Below, one piece after another: positions 26,795 through 35,581 of a stretch of DNA of 64,000 nt. Where the stretch lies: NCBI GenBank assembly GCA_038239345.1, contig JBBSEX010000002.1, forward strand, positions 124,001 to 188,000, in the 5' to 3' direction. Position numbers and translations under genes: made by a program. Position 1 is the stretch's first letter. The number at the start of each line of letters is the position of its first letter. The notes beneath the pieces are model-generated. The model had not been told where the DNA came from. It did no database searches and saw nothing but the letters and a program-made list of their open reading frames with translations. The stretch comes from JBBSEX01 sp038239345. GTDB taxonomy: Bacteria > Acidobacteriota > Terriglobia > Bryobacterales > Bryobacteraceae.

Positions 26795-28801
26795 GTGTTC
26801 AGATATTTCTTACCCATCCTTCTTACCGTAGCCGGGTTCGCGCAAACCGCGGACCCTTCCTACGCTTCTCTTGAAAAAGCCTACGATTCCTTGCGTAGCA
26901 AAAACTACGATAGCGCCATTGCTTCCTTTCAACTGGCAATCGCCGCCCACCCGGAGCGTGCTTCCATCCATAAAGACCTTGCCTATACACTGCTGAAAAT
27001 CGGTGAAGTGGAAACCGCTCGCGATGCTTTCGGCGAGGCTATGCGGCTCGATCCGCACGATTATCATGTCGCGTTGGAATACGCATTTCTCTGTAATGAA
27101 ACCAAGCAACAATCGACGGCGCGGCGGATCTTCGATCGTATTCGGAAGACTGGCGATCCGGAAACGCAGCGCACGGCAGAGCAGGCATTTCAAAATATCG
27201 ATCGCCCGCTGGCGGAATCAATCGACCGTTGGTTGAAAGCGGTGGCGCTGACACCGGATAACTTCAGCGTCCATGAAGAACTGGCCGGGTTTGCGGAACA
27301 GCGCGATCAGCCCGCCCTGGCAGCCGAGCATTACGAAAAAGCCTGGCATCTGCGGCCGGACCGAAGATCGCTGTTGTTAGGCATGGGGCGCGCCTGGAAA
27401 TCGCTCGGTAAATCAGAGGAGGCCTATATCGTTCTGCTGGCGGCGTCGCGCGGCGCTGAAGCCCGCGTCGCCGAAGCAGCCCGGGAGTTGATGCCGGCCC
27501 GTTATCCGTTTGTTTACGAATTCCAAAAAGCACTGGTGGTGGATCCGAAGAACGTCGATCTGCGTCGCGAGTTGGCCTATTTGCACATGCAGATGAATCA
27601 ATCGGCGGAGGCCGAGTCAGAGTTTCAAACGATTGTGGAGTTAGCTCCCGATGACCTCTTGTCGGTTGCTCAACTGGGCTTTTTGAAGCTCAGCCGGAAG
27701 GACACGGCTGCGGCGATGCCTCTTCTGGATAAAGTTCTAAAAGGCAACGACGAGGAACTGGCCGATCGAGTACGGTCTGCACTGAAGATCCCGCAAACCT
27801 TGCACCGCCGCGCCGAGACGCCGCGCAGCCAGGTGACAATTGAAGCGAAGGTGCTGGCCGAACGCAGCCTGCAAGCCGGCTATCTGAAAGATGCCGTGAA
27901 GTATTTGAAGATCGCCCACGAGTCCGACCCGGTGGATTTCGACGTGATGCTCAAGCTGGGCCGCACGTATAACAATCTGAAACAGGATGACGAGGCAGTA
28001 CGCTGGTTCGGCTTGGCGCGCAACAGCCCGGAACCGGCCGTCGCCGCCGAAGCCACGCAAGCGTATCGCAACCTGAATGCCGGGCACGAACTATTTCGCA
28101 CGACGGCTTGGGCGCTGCCCTTTTACTCCTCCCGCTGGAAAGATGTTTTCGCGTATGGGCAAGTGAAAACAGAGTTGCGTTTGGGAAACCTGCCCATCCA
28201 TCCTTATCTCTCGTTGCGCTTCGTGGGCGACACGCGCGGCAGCACTTCGCTCGCGGGCGACGTACAGCCGCAATATTTGTCCGAGAGTTCGTTTATAGCC
28301 GGTGTTGGCGTGGCAACAAAATCGTGGCATGGCGCGATGGGCTGGTTTGAAGCGGGCGAAGCGATGAAGTACCTCGGCCAACGCACCGACGTCGGCTTCA
28401 TGATTCCCGACTTTCGCGGCGGTGTTTCGTTTTCACGTGGGTTCGGGCACATGCTAGGCGGCGAATCGCGTGGCTGGTTCGCCGAGAACAATGACGACGC
28501 TGTCTTCATCAGCCGCTTTCATAACGATTTGCTTTTGTATTCGCAGAACAAAACCGGCTACACGCTGGGTGGAATTCAATTGCTGATGAACTGGAATGTC
28601 ACGACGGATGTGCAGCATCAGTATTGGGCCAACGCCGTCGAATTCGGGCCTGGAGTCCGCTTCCGGATCCAGACCCTGCCGAAATCATTGCAGTTCAGCA
28701 TCAACGCCGTCCGCGGTGTGTATCTGGTGAATGAAGGTAATCCGCGAAAACCAAATTATTACGATCTGCGTGTAGGAGTCTGGTATGCGTTCTCTCGTTA
28801 G
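26795..28801 (+). CDS. TPR protein with C-terminal outer-membrane-barrel-like domain (BcsC/PgaA/NfrA-like)
   Basis: A 668-residue protein starting at GTG with a short signal peptide (FRYFLPILLTVAGFAQTADP). Residues 20-430 are TPR repeats (AIASFQLAIAAHPERASIHK, YLKIAHESDPVDFDVMLKLG). Residues 440-668 are rich in alternating aromatic/polar beta strands (YGQVKTELRLGNLPIHPYLS, RFRIQTLPKSLQFSINAVRG, NYYDLRVGVWYAFS) and resemble the barrel ends of NfrA, BcsC and PgaA, the porins for polysaccharide export. Its last 17 bases overlap the next gene, so the pair is translationally coupled. The role in glycan export is inferred; no synthase is nearby. Confidence 0.75.
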   Translation: MFRYFLPILLTVAGFAQTADPSYASLEKAYDSLRSKNYDSAIASFQLAIAAHPERASIHKDLAYTLLKIGEVETARDAFGEAMRLDPHDYHVALEYAFLCNETKQQSTARRIFDRIRKTGDPETQRTAEQAFQNIDRPLAESIDRWLKAVALTPDNFSVHEELAGFAEQRDQPALAAEHYEKAWHLRPDRRSLLLGMGRAWKSLGKSEEAYIVLLAASRGAEARVAEAARELMPARYPFVYEFQKALVVDPKNVDLRRELAYLHMQMNQSAEAESEFQTIVELAPDDLLSVAQLGFLKLSRKDTAAAMPLLDKVLKGNDEELADRVRSALKIPQTLHRRAETPRSQVTIEAKVLAERSLQAGYLKDAVKYLKIAHESDPVDFDVMLKLGRTYNNLKQDDEAVRWFGLARNSPEPAVAAEATQAYRNLNAGHELFRTTAWALPFYSSRWKDVFAYGQVKTELRLGNLPIHPYLSLRFVGDTRGSTSLAGDVQPQYLSESSFIAGVGVATKSWHGAMGWFEAGEAMKYLGQRTDVGFMIPDFRGGVSFSRGFGHMLGGESRGWFAENNDDAVFISRFHNDLLLYSQNKTGYTLGGIQLLMNWNVTTDVQHQYWANAVEFGPGVRFRIQTLPKSLQFSINAVRGVYLVNEGNPRKPNYYDLRVGVWYAFSR

Positions 28802-30785
28802 TCTGTTCGTTTTATCCGCTGCTATCAGCTCCGGCGCCGTGCTTTCCTATCACGTAGTCGGCGACGATCCCGGACCCTGGACGCCGATTTTATCTTCCGT
28901 CGGCTTTAGGCCCGATGCGATTGGACCCGCGGGTATCGTGGTTATTCGCGGCGCTAGCGATATTCCCGCCGCGCAATGGATTGAGCGCGCTAACAAAGGC
29001 GCGTTCATCGTGCTGGAAGGCGGAACACCTCTATCCGAAGAATTGGGATTCCATGCCACTTCGCGCAAGATCGCCGTGCGCAGCGTGCAGGACGCACGAT
29101 CGCCGAAGCTGCCGATCATCTGGGAACGCGCGCTAGAACTACCTTTATACGAAGTACCCGCGGCGGCTCGTGTTTTCGTGCGGGAACGTTGGACGGGAGC
29201 ACCGCTGATCGCCGGCATGCGTCAAGGCAGCGGCGCGATTCTGTGGATGGCCGTAACGCCCGGCACGCAGGGCTACGAACGCTTTCCGTACTTGCTGCAA
29301 GCCCTTTGCGACCTGGGTCTCGAAGCACCTTATCGGTCCTCTCGCTTATGGGCCTTCTTCGATTCTTCCTACCGCTCGCGCGTCGATCTCGACTATTTCG
29401 CCGAACGTTGGCGTAAGAGCGGAATCAGCGCGATACATGTCGCCGCGTGGCATTACTATGAGCCGAATGCGGAAAACGACGCTTATCTTAAGAAGCTGAT
29501 TGAAGCTTGCCACCGGCGCTCGATATCGGTGTATGCATGGATCGAGCTGCCCCATGTCAGCGAGAAATTCTGGGCCGATCATCCCGAATGGCGGGAGAAA
29601 ACAGCTCTCCAGCAGGATGCGCAACTGGATTGGCGCAAACTGATTAATTTGACCAATCGCGATGCTTTCGCCTCCGTATCGCATGGCGTGAAAGATCTGA
29701 TTGGGCGCTTCGACTGGGATGGCGTCAATCTTGCCGAGCTCTACTTCGAGTCACTGGAAGGCTACGCGAATCCGGCGCGATTCACACCGATGAACGCCGA
29801 CGTGCGTGAGAGCTTCAAGAAGACGGGCGGCTTCGATCCGATTGAATTATTCCAGGCTGGCTCGCCGCGCAATCCTGCGAAAGATGCTACGGGAATGCGA
29901 TCTTTCTTGGAATTTCGAGCGGAATTGGCGCGGCGCCAACAGACGGAATGGATGGAAGTGATCGAATCGGCGCGGAAGAATAAGAGTATGGATCTGGTGT
30001 TGACGCACATCGACGATCGCTTCGATACGCGGATGCACGATTTGCTGGGGGCCGATACGGCGAAGACGCTCCCCTTGCTGGAGCAACACGATTTTACGTT
30101 CCTGATTGAGGATCCGGCGACTATCTGGAACCTGGGTCCGCAACGCTACACGCAGATCGCGAATCGTTATCAGCCCTTGACGCCGGCGACGGGCAAGCTG
30201 GCGATTGACATCAATATCGTGGATCGTTATCAGGATGTTTATCCGACGAAACAACAAACAGGCCTGGAATTGTTCGAACTGGTTCATCAGGCATCGGCCG
30301 CATTTCCGCGTGTCGCTTTGTACTTCGAGAACTCCCTCTTGAATGCCGATCTCCCGCTGCTGGCTTCGGCGGGCGCGGTGGTGGATCGGGTGGAGCGGAT
30401 GGGAAATAAGTTGGTGATCGAATCCAAGCATGGTGTTGGATTGCCGTGGAAAGGTCCGGCGATGGTGGACGGGCGGGCCTGGCCAATTCGCGCTGAAGGA
30501 ATACTTTGGCTACCGGCGGGAACGCATTCCGTGGAAGCGGCTGTCAAGGACGTCCCCCTGCGGCTGCTGGATTTCAACGGTACGCTGCAGGCGGCGAACA
30601 CGGCTCCGAATGGTGTGGAATTCGCTTATCAAAGCAATGCGCGGGCGATGGCATTGATGGAGCGGGCAGTGAAAAGCGTGGAGATCGACGGGGCGATGGT
30701 CACTCCGGATGTAATCGGGAATGTGTTGCTTCTGCCCCGAGGTCAACATTTAGTTCGCGTGATCGCCCAAGACGAACGCAAATAG
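28785..30785 (+). CDS. secreted TIM-barrel, glycoside-hydrolase-like protein
   Basis: A 666-residue exported protein (signal MRSLVSLFVLSAAISSGAVL). Residues 25-185 are a flavodoxin- or ThuA-like domain (GIVVIRGASDIPAA, GSGAILWMAVTP). Residues 190-480 look like a TIM barrel: ISAIHVAAWHYYEPNAENDA, ISVYAWIELPHVSEKFWADH, WDGVNLAELYFES, MDLVLTHIDDRF. This order recalls the GHL10/GHL13-type hydrolase domain of PgaB and related proteins. The C-terminal 150 residues are beta-rich. No deacetylase motif was seen. GTAGGAG lies six bases before the ATG inside the TPR-barrel gene. Cleavage of an exported glycan is a reasonable guess. Confidence 0.7.
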   Translation: MRSLVSLFVLSAAISSGAVLSYHVVGDDPGPWTPILSSVGFRPDAIGPAGIVVIRGASDIPAAQWIERANKGAFIVLEGGTPLSEELGFHATSRKIAVRSVQDARSPKLPIIWERALELPLYEVPAAARVFVRERWTGAPLIAGMRQGSGAILWMAVTPGTQGYERFPYLLQALCDLGLEAPYRSSRLWAFFDSSYRSRVDLDYFAERWRKSGISAIHVAAWHYYEPNAENDAYLKKLIEACHRRSISVYAWIELPHVSEKFWADHPEWREKTALQQDAQLDWRKLINLTNRDAFASVSHGVKDLIGRFDWDGVNLAELYFESLEGYANPARFTPMNADVRESFKKTGGFDPIELFQAGSPRNPAKDATGMRSFLEFRAELARRQQTEWMEVIESARKNKSMDLVLTHIDDRFDTRMHDLLGADTAKTLPLLEQHDFTFLIEDPATIWNLGPQRYTQIANRYQPLTPATGKLAIDINIVDRYQDVYPTKQQTGLELFELVHQASAAFPRVALYFENSLLNADLPLLASAGAVVDRVERMGNKLVIESKHGVGLPWKGPAMVDGRAWPIRAEGILWLPAGTHSVEAAVKDVPLRLLDFNGTLQAANTAPNGVEFAYQSNARAMALMERAVKSVEIDGAMVTPDVIGNVLLLPRGQHLVRVIAQDERK

Positions 30786-30836
30786 AACTAGTACTAAGTC
30801 GCGGCGGATACCACGAACGCGCAATAATGACGGGAG

Positions 30837-31565
30837 ATGAGCCGCATCCTTCTTGCCGACGACAGCCCGCACGCACAACGCATGGGCGAGCGAATTTTGC
30901 TGGAAGAGGGATTTGAGGTAGTCAGCGTCACGGACGGAGAAACGGCACTTCTGCGCCTGCACGATGTCGATCCCGATTTGGTGTTGGCCGATGTTTTCCT
31001 GCCCCGGCGAAGCGGCTTCGACATTTGCCGCTACGTGAAGACGAACGTTCGACATAAACATGCCCGCGTCATTTTAACGGCTGGGTTGCTGGAACCGTTC
31101 GACGAAGAGGAAGCGAAGCGCGTAGGCTGTGACGCCATTTTGAAAAAGCCGTTCGAGGCAAGTCTGGTGATGCGGATCATTCGCCCGCTAATGGAAGAGG
31201 CCGCGGTTGCGCGGCTTAAGAACTCTGGCAATCCGCCGGCCGCCGAACTTCCGAAAGTTTCTGAAGAGCCGGAATTAGTTGAGGTTGAGGCTAAGCCGGT
31301 AGTGATCGCCAGGGACGAGCCGATGGTTGTGGTGGTTGAGGAACACGCATTAAAATCACTCGCGCCGGAAGCGGAAGATCCCTTGCCCGAGCCGGAAGCG
31401 CATGAACCACTCTTTGCGCCGGCGGAAACGCTTCCCGATTTTGAAATGGAGTCTGGAGCGGACCCCGAGCGAGTGCGAGCCGCAGTGACGTTGGCGCTGG
31501 AGGCGGCTTTACCTTCATTGATTGACGAAATCACCGATCGGATTATGATCGCGCTGCGGCGATAA
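30837..31565 (+). CDS. response-regulator receiver with acidic linker and C-terminal helix
   Basis: A 242-residue protein. Residues 1-122 are a CheY-like receiver: acidic pocket LLADDSP, phosphoacceptor Asp in LVLADVFLPR, Thr in VILTAG and Lys in ILKKPF. Residues 130-205 are a low-complexity Pro/Glu-rich linker (VSEEPELVEVEAKPVV, PLPEPEAHEPLF). The C-terminal 30 residues (RAAVTLALEAALPSLIDEIT) form an amphipathic helix. It has no DNA-binding domain, so output is probably by protein interaction, as in myxobacterial and acidobacterial polarity or motility regulators. No histidine kinase is adjacent. Confidence 0.83.
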   Translation: MSRILLADDSPHAQRMGERILLEEGFEVVSVTDGETALLRLHDVDPDLVLADVFLPRRSGFDICRYVKTNVRHKHARVILTAGLLEPFDEEEAKRVGCDAILKKPFEASLVMRIIRPLMEEAAVARLKNSGNPPAAELPKVSEEPELVEVEAKPVVIARDEPMVVVVEEHALKSLAPEAEDPLPEPEAHEPLFAPAETLPDFEMESGADPERVRAAVTLALEAALPSLIDEITDRIMIALRR

Positions 31566-31581
31566 GTGCTGGCGGTTTCCG

Positions 31582-31875
31582 TTAAGACGCGTGGGCGGCG
31601 GAACCAACAATCACCGCAACCAGATTCCAGGCGACAAGAAGCGCAAACAGCACGTTCATCCGCAACAACAACCGTTCCCGCCCCATGTGCCAGCAATAGA
31701 AGCCGAGCGCAATCGCGGCGAACTTAACAAGCAATAATCCGCTTACCGGGTTTCCGACGCTGAAAGCAAACTTTAAAACGGGATTCGCTTCGTGGACGCC
31801 CAGCAGCAAGAATGCGATTGTCGTCATTAAATCCAAAAGCTGTAAGTACGAGAACAGTACGATGGGCTGGATCAT
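31582..31875 (-). CDS. DUF5658-like small membrane protein
   Basis: A 97-residue protein with three hydrophobic helices. The first contains LQLLDLMTTIAFLLLGVHEANPVLKF; the L-D-x-x-T followed by G-x-x-E-A-N-P pattern is that of DUF5658. The second begins LLLVKFAAIALGFY. The function of this family is unknown. It faces the upstream response regulator convergently, with 16 bases between the stops. Confidence 0.72.
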   Translation of the reverse strand: MIQPIVLFSYLQLLDLMTTIAFLLLGVHEANPVLKFAFSVGNPVSGLLLVKFAAIALGFYCWHMGRERLLLRMNVLFALLVAWNLVAVIVGSAAHAS

Positions 31876-32044
31876 TGATTTCCGACTCCGTCTAGTACTT
31901 CCATTGCATTCGGGCTACCAAACACCTAAGTCCCGGTCTGTAGTGACAGCTGAGCGAGGGGTTCACCTTAGTTAGCGGGAATTTCCAGCGGGATGTACAT
32001 TCTGACCCAGGATGGTTTATGAGGTAGACTAAATCTGCACTCCC

Positions 32045-32545
32045 ATGCCTGATAACAGCTTCGATATAGTCTCTGAAATTGAAATGCCGGAGGTGGTTAA
32101 TGCCATCCAGCAAGCGCAAAAGGAATTGATCACGCGGTATGACCTGAAGAACTCCAAGTCGGATATTCAGCTGAATGAGAAAGACCATAAAATCCTGCTT
32201 GCCAGCCAGGATGACTTCAAACTCAAGGCCGTGATTGAGATTTTGGAGCAGAAACTCGCCAAGCGGAAAGTACCGCTCAAGGGCTTGGTTTTCGGGCCGA
32301 TTATACCGGCCTCTAACTCTTCCGTGCGCCAGGAAATCACGCTCCAGCAAGGCATTCCGATCGAGAAATGCCGCGATATTATCAAGGTGATCAAGGACAG
32401 CAAGAAGAAGGTTCAGGCGGCCATCAACGGCGATCTGATTCGCGTTAGCAGCAAGGATCGCGATACGCTGCAGGAAGTAATGCACCTGCTGCGCGGACAG
32501 GATTTCGGCATCGATGTGCAGTTCATCAATATGCGCTCGAACTGA
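32045..32545 (+). CDS. yajQ: YajQ-family nucleotide/RNA-binding protein
   Basis: A 166-residue YajQ-type protein with two ferredoxin-like domains. Conserved segments are SFDIVSEIEMPEVVNAIQQA, RYDLKNSKSDIQLNE, QEITLQQGIPIEKCRDIIK and KKKVQAAINGDLIRVSSKDR. Family members bind nucleic acids, and a Xanthomonas member binds cyclic di-GMP and controls virulence genes; whether this one does is unknown. Its stop shares a base with the start of the hydrolase gene (TGATG). Confidence 0.93.
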   Translation: MPDNSFDIVSEIEMPEVVNAIQQAQKELITRYDLKNSKSDIQLNEKDHKILLASQDDFKLKAVIEILEQKLAKRKVPLKGLVFGPIIPASNSSVRQEITLQQGIPIEKCRDIIKVIKDSKKKVQAAINGDLIRVSSKDRDTLQEVMHLLRGQDFGIDVQFINMRSN

Positions 32546-33171
32546 TGCCCCGGCGGATCGAATCTGTTTTCATCCAAGGCCCGGCAGGCAAGCTGGAATC
32601 GTTACTGGAAGAACCCGACGATCAGGCACCGGTGGAAGCGGCGCTGGTTTGCCATCCCCATCCGCAGCATGGCGGAACGATGCATAACAAGGTGGTCTAC
32701 CGGCTGGCTCGGGGATTGCGCCGCAGCGGGTCCGTTGTATTGCGCTTCAACTATCGCGGCGTGAATTTGAGTGAAGGCGTTTATGACGGCGGTGAAGGTG
32801 AATTGGAAGATGCCCGTGCCGCTCTGTCTTTCCTGCTGTCGCGCTATCCGCATTTGCCTTTTACGCTATGTGGATTTTCCTTTGGATCGCGTATCGCGCT
32901 GCGATTAGGTTGCGACCTGCAAGGCGTCAGGCGAGTGATCGCCGTTGGCTTTCCCACCATTTACGCCGATCAATCCTACTTACACGATTGCCGGGTAGCC
33001 AAGATTTTTGTGCAAAGCACGCAAGATCAGTTCGGTCCGCTGGACGAGTTACAGGAAGTTGTAAGTCGCCTGCCGGGGCCTAAGCAGTTACTGGCGATCA
33101 AAGCATCCGACCATTTTTTCGCCGGCGCACTCAGAGAATTGGAAGATACAATCGCCGGTTTAGCCGATTAG
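32545..33171 (+). CDS. alpha/beta hydrolase
   Basis: A 208-residue alpha/beta hydrolase of the short, dienelactone-hydrolase-like group. AALVCHPHPQHGGTMHNKVV carries the HPHPxxGG oxyanion region, VLRFNYRGVNLSEG follows, and the nucleophile elbow is LCGFSFGS. The acid is probably Asp in STQDQFGP and the base His in ASDHFFAG. The substrate is unknown. It is translationally coupled to yajQ, and its end overlaps the convergent response regulator by four bases. Confidence 0.87.
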   Translation: MPRRIESVFIQGPAGKLESLLEEPDDQAPVEAALVCHPHPQHGGTMHNKVVYRLARGLRRSGSVVLRFNYRGVNLSEGVYDGGEGELEDARAALSFLLSRYPHLPFTLCGFSFGSRIALRLGCDLQGVRRVIAVGFPTIYADQSYLHDCRVAKIFVQSTQDQFGPLDELQEVVSRLPGPKQLLAIKASDHFFAGALRELEDTIAGLAD

Positions 33172-33629
33172 ATACCGGCCAAGCGGAGTTCCCGTTCAAC
33201 CCGGCGGGTGGCACGGTCGCTAATCAAGAAGGCTACCTTGCTAAGGAGCTCAGGTAGATCTTCCATCACGACTGAGCTGGAACGCGTCTTGCTCGGGCTG
33301 CCGATTCCGTCCTGGTAAGTGGTCACCAACGCGGTAGCGGGTTTGTAGTCCATCATACGGGCGTGCGCCAGAACCTGTAGTCCGGCTTCGGGCGATTCCA
33401 TCTGCAGATCGCTAAGTACCAACTCGTATTCGCCTTCATCCAGCTTACCCACAGCTTCGGCCGCTGAAGCAGCTGCGTCGACGTTGTAACCTCCTGCTTC
33501 CAATACAGTTTTCAGTGTAAGCCGGGAGGTGGGATCACCATCCACCAATAGAACCCGGGCTAGCTCGATATCGAACGCAGGCCAGTGATGAAGCATAGTC
33601 TTTATCGGACTTCCGTAGGACCTTTCCAT
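33168..33629 (-). CDS. single-domain response regulator lacking the conserved lysine
   Basis: A 153-residue receiver-only protein. The acidic pocket (VLLVDGDPTSRL), phosphoacceptor Asp (ELVLSDLQM) and a Thr (TALVTTY) are present. At the place where receivers carry Lys-Pro the sequence reads SSSVVMEDLPELL, so the conserved lysine is missing. It may act as a phosphorylation-independent or altered receiver. Initiation at 33629 or at the in-frame ATG at 33596 (MLHHWPAFD) is possible; neither has a convincing ribosome site. Confidence 0.75.
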   Translation of the reverse strand: MERSYGSPIKTMLHHWPAFDIELARVLLVDGDPTSRLTLKTVLEAGGYNVDAAASAAEAVGKLDEGEYELVLSDLQMESPEAGLQVLAHARMMDYKPATALVTTYQDGIGSPSKTRSSSVVMEDLPELLSKVAFLISDRATRRVERELRLAGI

Positions 33630-33727
33630 TGGTAGTTTACCCGAAAGGGGTGGAAATTGAGCCAGAAGATTTCAGTAGTTTTAATGAGCTTCCTAAGGTG
33701 GAGGGCAAGGCTCGTGCAATCAATAGT

Positions 33728-35056
33728 TTAGAGCGGAGGGTTCTTTTCGTCACCAAAAACTCGGATAAAAATCCGATCCACGTTCGCCAGCTGTCGTGAT
33801 AAGGAGAAACTGTCTTCGATACGCTCCGGGGATAGAAATGCTTGGATTTCCGGATCCGCTTCCACAGCCGCTCGAAAATCCCCATCTTCCTCCCACGCAC
33901 GCATCGCATGCCCCTGCACAATTCGGTAAGCCGACTCGCGCAGCATGCCCGAAGCCGCCAAATCCAGAAGCAGTTGCCCGGAGAAAATCAGACCTTTGGT
34001 GGACTCGAGATTTTTCTTCATGCGTTCCGGATAGACCCGCATATCGCCGATCAGCCAAATAATTTTGGCTAGCATGTAATCCACCAGGCTAGTGGAATCC
34101 GGCAAGATCACCCGTTCCACCGACGAGTGCGAAATGTCGCGCTCATGCCACAGGGCGACATTTTCGAAGGCGGCCTGGGCATTCGCACGTACCAGGCGGG
34201 CCAGTCCACAAACCTGTTCGCAGGTCACTGGATTCCGCTTATGGGGCATAGCCGAGCTCCCCTTTTGACCGGTGGTGAAGGGCTCTTCGGCTTCGCGAAC
34301 TTCGGTGCGTTGCAGGTGCCGGATCTCAAGCGCAATTTTCTCGAGTGTCGCCGCAATGACGGCGAGCGTCGCGAGATAAAATGCATGCCGGTCTCTCGAG
34401 ACAACTTGCGAGGCGATGGGAGCGGGGCGGAGTCCGAGCTTATCGCAAATCAGCGCTTCGGCTTCAGGACCGATATGGCCGAAAGTTCCCACGGCGCCGG
34501 AAATTTTCCCGATGCGCATCTCTTCCGAGGCGGCGCGAAATCGACCCAGGTCGCGACGCACTTCGTCGAACCACAGAGCTAATTTCAAGCCGAAGGTGAT
34601 CGGCTCGGCATGCACTCCATGGGTGCGTCCGATTTGTATCGTGTGCTTGAATTCCTTGGCCCGCGCTTCCAGAATGTTGGTCAGATCCTTTAAGCCTTGA
34701 ATGATTTCAGCCGAGGCTTGGCGGATCTGCAGCGCTTGCGCGGTATCCACCACGTCGTTCGATGTCAGCCCGTAATGCAGCCAACGCGAAGCGTCGCCAT
34801 GCCCGGCGGCCGTCATGTTTTCGGCGATGGCTGTCGTGAAAGCAATGACATCGTGCTTCACTTCTTTTTCAATTTCCAGGATGCGGGCGACTTTGAAGCC
34901 TGAATAGGAGCGCAGCTTGCGGACAGCGTCCAGTGGCACTTCCCCCAACTCGGCGAGCGATTCCGAGGCCGCGAGTTCCACCTCGCGCCACTGCCGATAC
35001 TTGTTTTCATCACTCCAGATGCGGCCCATTTCGGGGCGTGTGTAACGGCTGATCAT
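33728..35056 (-). CDS. purB: adenylosuccinate lyase
   Basis: A 442-residue fumarase-superfamily lyase that acts twice in purine synthesis (SAICAR to AICAR, adenylosuccinate to AMP). It starts MISRYTRPEMGRIWSDENKY, a typical PurB N-terminus. It carries the DASRWLHYGLTSNDVVDTAQ region, QIGRTHGVHAEPITFG (catalytic His) and the flexible signature loop GQKGSSAMPHKRNP. Length is as expected (about 430). The gene stands alone among small genes. Confidence 0.96.
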   Translation of the reverse strand: MISRYTRPEMGRIWSDENKYRQWREVELAASESLAELGEVPLDAVRKLRSYSGFKVARILEIEKEVKHDVIAFTTAIAENMTAAGHGDASRWLHYGLTSNDVVDTAQALQIRQASAEIIQGLKDLTNILEARAKEFKHTIQIGRTHGVHAEPITFGLKLALWFDEVRRDLGRFRAASEEMRIGKISGAVGTFGHIGPEAEALICDKLGLRPAPIASQVVSRDRHAFYLATLAVIAATLEKIALEIRHLQRTEVREAEEPFTTGQKGSSAMPHKRNPVTCEQVCGLARLVRANAQAAFENVALWHERDISHSSVERVILPDSTSLVDYMLAKIIWLIGDMRVYPERMKKNLESTKGLIFSGQLLLDLAASGMLRESAYRIVQGHAMRAWEEDGDFRAAVEADPEIQAFLSPERIEDSFSLSRQLANVDRIFIRVFGDEKNPPL

Positions 35057-35125
35057 CGCTCAATTAGTATAAGCGCAAATGCGGGCTTAGCAGGTGCAGC
35101 GGATAATAGGGCTCGGAGCCGCGAC

Positions 35126-35485
35126 ATGACAAAACTGCGAGTCAGGAATTTAACGCGCAACACACAACTGGCGGAATTCGCCGACGTTGCCGATTCAAGC
35201 GCGAAGCGCCGCACGGGCTTGCTGAAGCACACGGGTCTGGAGCAAGGTGAGGGTTTGTGGATTGTGCCGTGCGAAGGCGTGCACACGTTCGCGATGAAAT
35301 TCACGATCGACGTTTTGTTTCTGTCGAAGAAACGCAAAGTATTGAAGGTTCGGGGGTCGATGCCCAAGAGGAGGTTGGCCCTAAGTTTACTAGCGCATTC
35401 CGTGCTGGAACTTCCCGCGGGAACGGCGGCGGCTACGCAGACAGTGGCCGGCGATCAACTGGAATTGGAAAAATACGAGGCTTGA
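35126..35485 (+). CDS. DUF192 family protein
   Basis: A 119-residue DUF192 protein. The family signature runs AKRRTGLLKHTGLEQGEGLW, then CEGVHTFAMKFTIDVLFL (the H-T-x-x-M-x-F-x-I-D-V motif) and VLELPAGTA near the end. There is no signal peptide, although many relatives are exported. The function is unknown. A strong hairpin terminator follows seven bases after the stop. Confidence 0.88.
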   Translation: MTKLRVRNLTRNTQLAEFADVADSSAKRRTGLLKHTGLEQGEGLWIVPCEGVHTFAMKFTIDVLFLSKKRKVLKVRGSMPKRRLALSLLAHSVLELPAGTAAATQTVAGDQLELEKYEA

Positions 35486-35492
35486 AAAAAGA

Positions 35493-35520
35493 GCCGGACG
35501 CTGGTCTGGCGTCCGGCTTT
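35493..35520. terminator. bidirectional rho-independent terminator
   Basis: GCCGGACGC and GCGTCCGGC form a perfect 9-bp stem with a 7-base loop. The plus strand continues with TTT. Six A at 35485-35490 give a T-run on the minus strand, so it can stop both the DUF192 gene (plus) and the convergent molybdopterin-binding gene (minus). A second hairpin (35529-35559, CCAC-A-GGCCG / CGGCC-G-GTGG) lies between it and the minus-strand gene. Confidence 0.82.
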
Positions 35521-35581
35521 AGGAGCACCCACAGGCCGCTCGGAGGTTACGGCCGGTGGTAGTGGAGGAGACCTTAAAAAG

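Noticed and set aside
31876..32485. Minus-strand frame across yajQ and its upstream gap, and possible transposon remnant in the gap
   Set aside because: The frame is antisense to yajQ. The 168-base gap shows no inverted ends or transposase motif that I could support.
33637..33921. Small basic open frame near the end of purB
   Set aside because: It overlaps the purB 3' end in another frame on the same strand and lacks a ribosome site or motif.
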